Source: Lumnitzera littorea
Taxonomy: Eukaryota; Streptophyta; Magnoliopsida; Myrtales; Combretaceae
DNA: 64,000 nt
Reading direction: 5' to 3'
NCBI GenBank assembly: GCA_024138015.1
Contig: JAMXBB010000004.1
Coordinates: 79,123,052 to 79,187,051 of the forward strand
Made by a program: the position numbers and the translations under genes. The first letter of the stretch is position 1, and each line of letters starts with the position of its first letter. A model generated the notes under the pieces. The model was not told the DNA's origin and did not search any database. It saw only the letters and a program-made list of their open reading frames with translations. Positions 24,462 to 33,905 of this stretch are shown here, piece by piece.

Positions 24462-25331
24462 TGATGCGAACCATAACCAATAACAGATAAGGTCGGTCGC
24501 TGGATGTGTCCAAACTTACAAAAAACTTAAAAGAACTAATGGAAGAAACTGCGAAAAGGAATAAATGATGAATGAAAGTTAAGGAAAACCTACGAATAGC
24601 TCCAAAGGATGTGACGCACCAATGGAACTTCCGAAGACTCACGGTACAATTTGATATGACATACAAATCGGTTCGGTGAGATTACTTGCCACCTAACCTT
24701 ACTCAATAGTTAGGATAAGAGTAATACCAAGAGTAAACAAGGTGTTTATGTAAGGAAGAAAATACTTAAAGTGTATTTAGAATAATCTACCCTTACAGCT
24801 ATAAGTACAAGGGTATTTATACCTATAAGTTAAGGTAACTTACCTAAAAAGGAAAAGATAAAAAGGGCATTTCCTAAGGAAGTAATGTACAAAATGCAAA
24901 AGGGATAAAAATGGGTATATAAGAAAAATAATCATTGGTGCAACAGATTCTACACATGATACTGTATACGTGGCGATGCTACATTGGCGAGGTTATTAAA
25001 AGATGCGAACAAAATGTATGGATAGCTGGCTTATCCGAGTAGGGATGGCTTATCTGAGCAAGGATGGCTTAGTCAATTCAAAGACTCTCTTTCTCAACTT
25101 CTCGGCAAGAAAGATGCCGAGTGATTAGTTGGCTCGGGTGCGAGTGAGTACTCTTTAATTTGGTGTACTATAGAAAGATGGGCAGTCATACAACTCGGCA
25201 TGAAGAATGACTTAGCAAGGAAATACTTGGCCTCAGTAGGGGTCGATTGGAATAGAAGGATTCATCATGCCAGTCCCTCTAGTCCTCGAGTTCGATTGCG
25301 AGTTCAAAGTTCGATAGCTTGATTTCCATTA
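24462..25331 (-). repeat. E2 5' LTR
   Basis: On the + strand it begins TGATGCGAACCATAACCAA and ends GATTTCCATTA. It is 870 bp against 816 bp for the 3' copy. The extra length includes a local duplication, near 25020-25075, of GGCTTATC-GAGTAGGGATGGCTTATC-type sequence. The PBS abuts it on the gag side. Confidence 0.88.
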
Positions 25332-25763
25332 GGTCACCACCTATCCTTACTTTTTTGACATTTGTACTATATTCCCTTTTCGTCATTTGTTCTATTTACC
25401 CTTTTCATACATTTTAAGAATCTCTTTCTTCATTGTCTTTTATATCATTTTCTTTATTTGTATTATTGCCCTAAAGGACTTACTATAAATAGTCCTTTTA
25501 TTATAGTTGCGAGGCATCTTAGATCCTTTTAAATATTGAATATACTTATTCTTGTGAGAGATCCCTTTTTGAGTACAATTTCCTTATACTCTTATTTAAT
25601 CTTACTGAGTAGCTCGAGATTAAAGATGAGTGGACCTTAACATTAGCTTATGAGTTTTGGTACGTTGTATCCTCTGAGCAACTCCATGGAAACTATTGTA
25701 TTTGCCAACCCTTCCATCCTAGTTTTCTTCAATATCTTAAAGGACCCACTCCTAGGCATATGA
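25332..25763 (+). repeat. E1 3' LTR, right part (after nested E2)
   Basis: It begins GGTCA, the decayed target duplication of E2 (GGCTG on the left), then CCACCTATCC, which continues the LTR as in the 5' copy at 13069. Shared blocks include ATTGCCCTAAAGGACTTACTATAAATAGTC and GAGTACAATTTCCTTA, the latter being the empty MITE site. It ends near GGCATATGA at about 25763. A stretch of about 42 bp present in the 5' copy is absent. Confidence 0.82.
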
Positions 25764-26160
25764 CTCACCCCCTTATTTTTCTTATAGTTGTAGGTCAATT
25801 AGATGAATATAATGGATATGATGATTATAATGATGCATACTATTACTATCATGATAGGGAAAATGGAGAGTAATATTATTATTATGATGAAGATCAAAGC
25901 TACTGTATTTAGTTTAAGGCTGTTAGTGTTGAATAATTTAGAGACTTAAATTTTTATTTTATACTATACCTGATTACCTTTAGACATGTTTTAAATTTGA
26001 AAATCTAGAATCAAACATGATTTTGTTCTTTTAGGAGTTGTAACAACTTAGCCAAGATGTTCACTTTTATTTTTGAGGTTTAATATTATTTATGGAGAAT
26101 GCAGTCAAATAGGTGAAATAGAGATTTTAGTTATGTTTTTGCAGCTAACATATCAATAGA
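25764..26160. other. AT-rich stretch between E1 and E3, possibly the E3 LTR
   Basis: No gene. It contains short TAT/GAT repeats (about 25805-25890). If the E3 5' LTR is still partly present it should lie here, because its expected end GGGGCGTTATA is at about 26200-26210. No second LTR copy in the window confirms this. Confidence 0.35.
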
Positions 26161-26213
26161 GGATTAACAACACATGGCAATCTATGACGTCTTGAGTTTG
26201 GGGCGTTATATAT

Positions 26214-26229
26214 TAGGTGCCATCAGAGC
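26214..26229 (+). other. E3 primer-binding site, degenerate
   Basis: TAGGTGCCATCAGAGC follows GGGGCGTTATATAT, a typical gypsy LTR end and PBS junction. It resembles the initiator-Met primer site but carries extra bases in the middle. Confidence 0.5.
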
Positions 26230-26619
26230 TTAGTTTTTTATCAATTTAGAAGCTTAAGTTATGATCAATCTAGAAACCTAAGAAAAGGATCACTAGAAGA
26301 ACTTGACTAATGTGAGAAGGGGGTAGACTTAATAGGATATATTTGATTGGTTAAATGTTTGATGTTTGTTTTTAAAATAGGATATTAATCTATATCTTTG
26401 AGTGCTTTTATCTTCTAGTTTGTGCCCTTTCCTTTTAGTCATCAAATAATATTTTGTTTCCTTTCCTTTGTTGCTCTATCTATTCTTATGGAATGTTACC
26501 TAAGAGAGTTCTTTTGCCTAATGTCAATGTTGGTAATGAGCAAATTGTCCTAATGGAGGGAAACTATCTAAGACAGTAGTAGGGTGGTTAAATGCCATAA
26601 GGTAGTTGATATACGTGAA

Positions 26620-28400
26620 TTTTGAAAACACAGTTTATATAAACAAGTATATTGGGTCGTATGTGCACTAATAAAAAGAATTGGTGAGACCATGTTATAT
26701 CCATAAGGACTAAAAATTAATTACTAAATTATATCAACTCCCTTTTTAGCTAAGCGATCAAAATGAGATATTTAAACAAGCTAAAATAAAAATAAATAAC
26801 TTAACTAAAATATGAAAGTAACGAAGAGAGAAGTTTACGTAGTCAATTGCATGAGATTTCGACTATACCATCATCTAATCAATTTACATATGTTTCTAAA
26901 ATATGTTAAGACTAATTAGCTGATTTTTAATTAGATTCATAAATATACACATCCCTTTCGAGTTGCTATTGTCCTAACTATAGCAGAAACGTTTCTTTCG
27001 AGTAGTTTATCTATAATCTTCAGTTAAGTAGTAAATTTTTCTCACAAATATTATTGCTCTAATTAATATTAAAATTTATGCATATTTTTATGTTACAAAG
27101 ATTAATATCAATCGCATTAAATACGTAAATCCTAAAATTAATCTAAAGAGCATGTGTCCATAATAACAATTAAATTAATTTAGTCCTATTTCATACAAAC
27201 TATCTATTTCCTTTCGAGTTTTTCAAGTTTTATTTACAAAAGTATCGTTGACCAGACAATAAAATTATGAATCATGAAAACAAGATAATTAAAATTCACA
27301 ACTAATTAAATAGTAACATACAGTAAAATTATATATTCATTAAACCATTAAGCATATTAGAACCTCATCATATAAATTTAGTTCATAGCACTTATAAAAG
27401 TTACATAAGAAAATTTAAGAAACATAGTAATATATTTAGAGTAAAGAAATAGAACTCGAGTAAATTCTTGGAGCATAAGTTCATCTTTTATTCCTGTAAA
27501 TCTTTGAATCTCTTCGTAACTTCCTATCTTAAGCTCTCTCTAACTCTCTCTCCTTCTTTTCCGAAGCTCTTGTCTCTTGCTTTTTATATTGTTGCTAACA
27601 TGTGTAAGAGGGCTTGGAGTGATGGGATGATGCATGACTTCAGAGCACTAATCGATAAGCATGGGCTTGTATGATGCCAAGACTTCATGCATCAGTGAAT
27701 GAAAGATTTGTGATGTCTTTATCCATATAATATGAACAACAACTTGAACTGGATCCTCTTGATCGTGATAAGCTTTGGAAGTTAATGATTGTTGTCTACA
27801 TCCCTTTTGCTTGTACATAATTGTAGAATGGAAAATGGCAAGCATATGTCATGTGGGGCCCTTGGAAAATTGATAAGGTTTATTTTAGTAGCAAATGGCT
27901 TTCCTTCACATTTTTGGCTTGACATGGTTTGTAGAAATCAACAATTAAGGTCTCACACATACTATCTCATAAAATGAGAATTCCACTCCAAGGCTTCAAT
28001 CATTGTCTGTACATGAGGAATAAATTCCATATGAAATGGAAACATGTTGGCTTGTAATTCGAATGGTGATTCTGGTCTGAGCTCTCACTCTTTGTATATT
28101 TTTACACTTGTAATAAATTATGTGTATATTTTTCGTTTCTGCACATTTTTCCTATTACAAGTAAAAAAAAAAAATAGAAACATTAAAATGGTTTATAATT
28201 AGGATAAAAATAGATCTATGTAATAAAAACTATTAAAACCTAAATTTAAAATCAATTTTTTTTTCATCACTTCATTGTATTGACCCAACTCATGTATAAC
28301 ATATTATTATTTTTTTGTTAATAAAACAATAAAAATGCCATAAGTTATACAAAATTATAAGATTTAAAAGAGAATAAGTGTATAAAAATATACACTTATC
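26620..28400. mobile_element. Anonymous insert within E3 gag, ending in a perfect hairpin
   Basis: The E3 gag is interrupted between about 26580 and 28430. The text flanking the gap is similar on both sides (TAAGACAG...AAATGCCATAAGG and TAAGGCAGCTAAGTACCATAAG). The insert starts near GTTGATATACGTGAATTTT. Its other end, read backwards, gives AACTGATAAGTGTATATTTT, a loosely matching terminal repeat. A perfect hairpin (stem ATAAGTGTATA, loop AAAA) is at 28374-28399. No coding domain; the frames of 60-70 residues inside look accidental. It could be a non-autonomous DNA transposon. Confidence 0.4.
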
Positions 28401-28599
28401 AGTTGTTATCCTATGTAAGGCAGCTAAGTACCATAAGATGAATAGATACCTCAAGGTGGTTTAGGGTAAGTAGCAGTAGATGGTGCCCAATTGCTGTAGA
28501 TTATGAATAATTAGTTAGGGGTGTTAATTGGGAGATAGCAAGGGTAGTTCTCCTTAGACAAATTCACCAAATAAACGAACCCCTTTAATCATAAGAAAG

Positions 28600-29140
28600 G
28601 GGATTCACTTAAAGCATACTGTTAGATTGAAGACGTTGAAAAGATCTTTGTAGCTTTTGGGTCACCAGAAGATTGAAAAGTGAGATATGTGACCTATATG
28701 ATGAAAGGGACAACAATTGAATGGTAGAAATGCAAGCATGACTGGTTGAGGGAGTTATTGACTAGCAAAGGTTCTAGGGTTGTTTTATAACAAGTACTTC
28801 TCAAATAGTGTTAGGGATGCACAATGCATGCTACGATTGGCAACAAGGTAGAAGGACAGTTGATGAGTATAAGGTGAAGCTAAATCACTTGAGTCAGTTT
28901 TTGCTAGAGCCAATCAAGGCTAATGATAGGTCGTGGGTGTATCATTTCCTTAGAGGTTAAGAGCTAGATCTATAGTATAAGGTAGGTTATTTTTAGTTGA
29001 TAACCTATACTCATGCAGTGGAAAAGGCAAAGAGTATAGAGTAAAATAAGAAGTGAAGGGAAGAGCAACTCCATAGGTTAAGAGCGAGGTTAGGAAAAAG
29101 ACTCGACCTGAGTATTCCACATAGGATAGGGGTAAGAGGC
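28600..29140 (+). pseudogene. E3 gag fragment (capsid-like)
   Basis: Across two frames: VEKIFVAFGSPED, YVTYMMKGTTIEW, FYNKYFSNSVRDAQ, RTVDEYKVKLNHLSQF and THAVEKAKSIE. This is the conserved order of the retrotransposon gag domain (W-rich helix, FxxKYF, EYxxKxxxLS). Stops include TGA and TAG. It ends at about 29140, where E4 begins, so the zinc knuckle is lost or displaced. Confidence 0.78.
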
Positions 29141-29144
29141 TAAT

Positions 29145-29977
29145 TGATGCGTCTTTGGGGTCGAACACATGGAGAAGCACTACAATGAATGAACCGAAGA
29201 GGAAACAGAAAAGAAACTAGCAAAGTCCGAGCAGCTACCGAATGAATATGACACACCACTCGATCCTACTAGACTAACAATCTACCGGACGTGGCACACT
29301 GGTTCAAATTGAAGGGTTACTCACCACTACTCCTTGCTAAAGGAAATAGATAAGAGTTGAACAATAACGAGAACACTAAGATTGCTCAAAGAGAATAATT
29401 TTGTATTAAAAGTTGGATGTCTGCATACAAGGAAAGTGGGGGTTTAAATACTTGCCCAGTAGGGTTATTTTATATATATGAAAAGACAAAAAAGGGTATT
29501 TTACAATTACGTTACATGAATTATGATAAAAGGGGGTAAAAAGGACAAAGAATATTCAGTACGGAAAAGAAGAATCATTCTAGAACATTGTGTCAGAAGA
29601 CACATATCACTCGGTAGCTGGACATTGGAGATATGATACAACATAAGCAAAAGCAGGAACGTATTATAGTTAGGGGTCGACCTGATCTGGATCAAGTCGG
29701 GGGCCAATCATCTTAGCAAAAGAAAAGGTCAGCTGTCTTGAAGTCAGACGCCAGTAGGTCAGGTCGATAGCTCGATTAGGCTAGTTTTTAGTTGTCTTCT
29801 AGATTAGGACTTCGTTATTGGATACACGTAAGGATCTAACAAATACGTTGGCAAGAGATCGAATCAGGATAGGAGTCCTCATCTCGGCTATGATTTAGAG
29901 CTAATATTTTTCATATAAGCCCTTAAAGTCTTCTAGCTCGACTCCTTATGATCGGTTCAGAGGGTTGATTCCTATCA
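29145..29977 (-). repeat. E4 LTR (3' copy; the 5' copy is missing)
   Basis: On the + strand it begins TGATGCGTCTTTGGGG and ends GATTCCTATCA, the same style of ends as the E2 LTRs (TGATGCGAACC...CCTATA). The layout after the start resembles E2 (a GACGTGGCAC-type block, then a TTTATACTT block), but overall similarity to E2 is low. Identification rests on the ends and on the adjoining integrase. Confidence 0.65.
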
Positions 29978-30059
29978 TCTGCCTGGGGGTCAGAGAGAGT
30001 TGTCCTCAAATCTAAAGCGGGTTCTACTCGTTCTTTTGGGGCGTTCACAAGGTCTTCTT

Positions 30060-32135
30060 TTGTTGGTTAGTAGGGAATTAGATTGGACACATTAAAGGTA
30101 GAGGACATACCATAGTCATTAGGCAACTTTGGTAGGTATTGCGGTTGATCTTCTTTGGGACTTTGAATGGGCTATCAGCTCAAGAAGATAGTTTGCTTTG
30201 TCTCAAGTATAGAAATCGCTCTTGGTTGAGGTGAATCCATACTAAGTTTGCTAGTTGGAAGGAATTAGTTCAACGGCTTCAGTTGCCAATCTCTTATTGT
30301 CTCTGATTAAACTTGGCGATCTTCCTCGTAACAGACTGGTGTAACTCATGCAATTCTTTGGTTCAGTCTACTCCAGATTGACTCTCTACAGTAGTTGCTA
30401 GGGTACCGATCATGTCTAGGGGAATAGTTAGGTTAATGCCATAGATGACCTCTAACAGGGTCTTCCCTATAGTGTTGTGGATAGTTTAGTTGTATGTGAA
30501 CTCCACGACTGGCAAGCATAGATCCCAATCCCTTAAGTTCTTCCCTACAATAGCTTTAAGTAAGTTGCTTAGCGTCCGGCCTACCACTTCAATCTAGCCA
30601 TTAGTCTGAAGGTGGTTACTAGAGCTGAATACTAGTTTAGTCCCAAGTCTTCTCCAAAGAATCTTCCAAAAATAGCTCAAGAATTTAGTGTCTCGATTTG
30701 AGACAATAGTCTTTGGTACTCCATATAGTCGGACAATCTCCTTTAAAAACAAATCAACAATATGTAAAGCATTGTTAGTTCAATGGCACGGAATGAAGTA
30801 TGCTATCTTGCTGAAGTAGTCCACTGCAACAAAGATAGAATCTTTTCCTCTGGATGTCCAGCACAACCCTAAGACAAAGTCTATGTTGAGGTTGGCCTAA
30901 GGTAAGATAGGTGTTGGTAAAGGTATGTACTCTCCATGAGGTTCTCTCTTCCCCTTAGCATGCTTACATACTTCACAACTACCGACTACCTTATGGACAT
31001 CCTTGGCTAGACTCTGCCAGTAAAAGTTCTCTTTCAACAAATTAGCTGTCTTGACTTCCCTAAAGTGGCTTGAAATCTACCGTTGTGAGCTTCCTTAACC
31101 AACAGTTCATTGATGGAGCAGTTAAGAATACATAGCCTATGGTCCTTGAATAGATAGCCATCCTTCAGATAATATCTTCCCACAACTATTCCTCTGCAAC
31201 ACTGTTCAACAACGGAACCGAAGTGAGGGTCATTAGCATACTACTTAGTGATGAGTGAAAATCCCAATAGTTTTGTTTGCAAAGTGGACAATAAGGTTTG
31301 CTGTCATGACATAGCATCGGCAACTACATTTGTACTTCCCTTCTTGTGTCGGATGACATATAAGAAACCCTCCATAAACACTAACCACTCGGCTTACCTC
31401 TTCGAGAGCTTGTCTTGACTCCTAAGATACTTCAACGATTCGTGGTAAGTGAAAATAATAAACTATCATAGTAGCAAGTAGTGTTGCCAAATGGTGAGGG
31501 CTTGGAAAAGGGAGTACAACTCCTTCTCGTATACAGAATAGTTTAAAGTGGGGCCACTTAGTTTCTCGCTATGGTAAGCAATGAGCCGTTGTTCTTGTAT
31601 CAGGATAATACCAATTCCAACTCCTGATGCATCGCACTCTAGTTCGAAGGGCTTATCAAAGTCGGGTAGTAAGAGGACAGGTGCCGAGGTGAGTTTCTCC
31701 TTTATTTCCCTGAAGCTTCTCTCAGTTCAATTGTTCTACCTAAATCCTTCACTCTTCTTTGTCAGCTCGATCAATGGGGTAGCTATTGTGCTGAAGTCCT
31801 TAATAAATTGCTTATAGAAAGAAACTAGGCCATGGAAACTTCGAACTTCAGTGACATTCTTCGGTGTTAGCCATTCTAGAACAACTCGGATCTTCTCCTC
31901 ATCTGCTTGGATTCCTTCCCTTGACATTACAAACCCTAGGAAAATCACCTCACTCTGGCAAAACGTACACTTCTTCATATTCCCATACAACCTCTCAACT
32001 TGCAAAATGTCAAATACTTTATGAAGATGTTTAACATGGTCATTCAACTCGACACTGTATACTAATATGTCATCAAAGTACACGACCACACATCTCCCAA
32101 GTAGAGGGTGCATCACATGGTTCATTAACCTCATG
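30060..32135 (-). pseudogene. E4 pol remnant: RT 3' half, RNase H, integrase
   Basis: RT part 32135-31736: RLMNHVMHPLLG then VVVYFDDILVY, followed by VRSFHGLVSFYKQFIKDF. RNase H part: about 31700-31300. Integrase zinc finger: CEVCKHAKG near 30980. The core keeps its acidic triad: Asp in VAVDYFSK (about 30819), Asp in SNRDTKF (about 30697), Glu in IEVVGRT (about 30588). The GPF module reads SPF (about 30150). The frame has stops after IPCH and in QTNG-stop-IEVV, so it is dead even though the triad is intact. Confidence 0.85.
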
Positions 32136-32215
32136 ATCGCTTTTAAGACTAGGCACAAACTCTACGAGTGGTTGGTTATGCCATTTGAACTTATGATTAC
32201 GCTGAACACCTTGGG
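32136..32215 (+). pseudogene. Inverted RT fragment of E4
   Basis: On the + strand the frame reads AFKTRHKLYEWLVMPFELM, the RT segment that should directly precede RLMNHV on the minus strand. The neighbouring minus-strand RT begins at 32135, so this piece has flipped relative to the rest. The remnants of gag after it are in the original orientation (minus). Confidence 0.78.
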
Positions 32216-32370
32216 GTTGTTGCCTATTAACTTGTATTATGATAACTAGACTCTCAACAAAATTTGTGAGTCTGTTAAGTTTGTCATTAATAGACCTTAG
32301 GGTATTACTACCATTATGATCTCGACCAGGTTAAGCACCACTACCCTAGTTACCAATAACTCTATGAACA
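32216..32370 (-). pseudogene. E4 gag N-terminal remnant
   Basis: On the minus strand: GRDHNGSNTLRSINDKLNRL, then TNFVESL. The same place in E2 reads HHGRQSRGTPKSTDERLDKVV. The order and spacing from the leader fit. The rest of gag, protease and the RT N-terminus is deleted. Confidence 0.6.
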
Positions 32371-32500
32371 CTTGAATCTAACATCGTATAATACATCTTC
32401 GAACAGATTAACAAACTTGCTTTGTTGTTGCAATGGAAAACAGAGTAAAATAGAGTATCAATGAAAACATACTTACGAACACTCAAACACACTGCAACAA

Positions 32501-32676
32501 AGCCACTAATGAGACCTTAGGGAAGAATCCCAGTAACTAAACCCTAGGGCCCAAGACAAAGAGGCCCAACCCGTATTTATGCCCTATAGTAGCTACCAAT
32601 GAGACCTTAAGGGAGAATCCTTGTAGCTAAACCTTAGGGCCCAAGACAAAAAGCCCCAACTTGTATTTATGCCTTA
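32501..32676. repeat. Tandem repeat, two 90-bp units
   Basis: Unit 1 is 32501-32590 and unit 2 about 32591-32676. Both contain AATGAGACCTTA-GG, GAATCC, CTAAACC-TAGGGCCCAAGACAAA and GTATTTATGCC. It sits where the E4 5' LTR would be expected. Origin unknown; about 85% identical by eye. Confidence 0.85.
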
Positions 32677-32715
32677 CATCAACAACAATATTAGGATGCT
32701 TATGATCAGGACACC

Positions 32716-33275
32716 ATGGCAAGTATGTTTTCTATACACTCTGTTGTTGCTCTTGTATTATTTGATACTAATGTTACATGTATTCTAAATGATTTTGTGT
32801 ATGTATGTAGATTGAAACTTGAATTGTTGTGTGAGTTTTTAAGTGTGAGCACTCCTTTGGGAGTAGGAGTAGTGCTAAACCAAATGTGTAAGGATGTTAA
32901 AGTAGAGATCTGAAGTCACGAGTCATTCCTATAGATCTTTGGGTCTTGAAAATGTCGAATTATGATGTTATTTTGGGAGTACATTGGCTATCTAAGTATC
33001 ATGCTGCCATTAACTATTACAATTCAATGATTTGTTTTGACATCTTAAGAGAAGTTAGCCTAAAGTTAGTAGTAGAGAGACTTAAGGGTTTACTTACATA
33101 TGAGTTGTATGGTAGTAGTAGATTGGTAGTGTTAATAGTTAAGCTAAGTTTAGGATTGAAGCTTAAGGAAGTACCTATAATTAAAAAGTTTGTAGAAGTA
33201 TTCCTTGAAGATTTGCTTAGTTTACCCCTAGCTAAGGAAATAGAATTTAGTATTGACATAGTATTTGGACTTGTG
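32716..33275 (+). pseudogene. E3 protease region
   Basis: The frame gives VVALVLFDTNVTCILN, LSVSTPLGVGVV and, after a few stops, YDVILGVHWLSKYHAAINYY. This is the retroviral-type aspartic protease plus linker of one gypsy group. The expected active-site DSGA is DTNV (Asp at 32764), which loses the essential Gly. It runs on to EFSIDIVFGLV at 33275, where the 622-bp insert begins. Confidence 0.8.
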
Positions 33276-33897
33276 TAAGGGCCAATTCCGAACTATGAAC
33301 TGGTCTGGTCATGGGTAGGCTTGACCCAACCATTAAATTGCTGGGCCTTAAGGGCCTAGACGATTCAACATGGAGAACTTGGCGGGTTGGTTGGGTCTTG
33401 AACTGGTGGTTTGACTTACCGGTTTAGGGTCGGGCTAATCCCAAAATTAAAAAAAAAAAGGTACATATATAATATAATATAATATACTATACTTATATAC
33501 TATATATATATAATGTAAACATATTATGTATATACTATATATAATATATAATATAATGCAAACAAGTGTATATTATATATAATATATTATTAATATACTA
33601 TATATTATGCTATATGTAATATACTATATATATTTATATACTATATAATATAATATATATAATATTAACATATATTATGTATTGAGGGAAATTTGATTCA
33701 TGAGAATAATAATTAAGATGTCGACATAAAATTTTAGATTTTGTTGGAAAAAAAGAGGAAGAAATAAACAAATAGGCCACATATTATTTATAATAATTAA
33801 GGGAATTCGAAAAAAAAAAAAAACCTATGGTTTAAGGGCTGTAGAACCAATGGTTTAAACCATAGGTTTAAGGCTAGGTTGAACCAACGTACATGTC
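33276..33897. mobile_element. 622-bp insert in E3 pol, hAT-like MITE candidate
   Basis: The E3 frame is cut between GTG (33275) and CCG (33906); removing 33276-33905 restores the usual V-P junction before the RT. The ends are TAAGGGCC and, reversed, TAGACATG, which look like worn hAT termini. The flanking octamers GACTTGTG and TAATAGTG share 5 of 8 bases. The inner sequence has GAACTGG/GGTTCAACC-type subterminal repeats and a 200-bp AT core of TATATAAT units (about 33465-33680). No transposase. Confidence 0.6.
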
Positions 33898-33905
33898 TAA
33901 TAGTG

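Larger units (their letters stand above)
18928..25331 (-). mobile_element. E2: Ty3/gypsy retrotransposon on -, nested in the E1 3' LTR
   Basis: Read on the minus strand: 5' LTR (24462-25331), PBS, gag, protease, RT, RNase H, integrase, 3' LTR (18928-19743). The insertion point is fixed by comparison with the intact E1 LTR: GACAGGCTG and CCACC are adjacent at about 13064 but lie 6.4 kb apart here. The flanking 5-bp copies are GGCTG and GGTCA, differing only by transitions, as expected for an old target duplication. It is younger than E1 but also decayed, with LTRs visibly diverged and the polyprotein broken. Confidence 0.9.
12641..25763 (+). mobile_element. E1: Ty3/gypsy retrotransposon on +, 3' LTR split by nested E2
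   Basis: Order: LTR (12641-13975), PBS-like site, degenerate gag-protease-RT-RNase H-integrase (14187-18490), then a second LTR copy in two pieces (18491-18927 and 25332-25763) around element E2. The two LTR copies can be aligned block by block: 12730-13068 matches 18560-18927, and 13069-13320 plus 13723-13975 matches 25332-25763. I could not find a matching target-site duplication (GAAAT on the left, CTCAC on the right), so the outer ends are approximate. The element is dead: many in-frame stops, and the integrase Glu is replaced. Confidence 0.85.
29145..32690 (-). mobile_element. E4: rearranged gypsy element on -, nested in E3
   Basis: Read on -, only one LTR (29145-29977) is found. The inner part runs integrase, RNase H, RT and stops at about 32135. 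An inverted RT piece (about 32136-32215), a gag N-terminal remnant (about 32216-32370), a leader remnant similar to that of E2 (about 32395-32465) and a 90-bp tandem repeat follow. The expected second LTR is missing. E3 protease sequence resumes by about 32690. LTR ends (TGATGCG...TATCA) and leader text match the E2 lineage. Confidence 0.75.
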
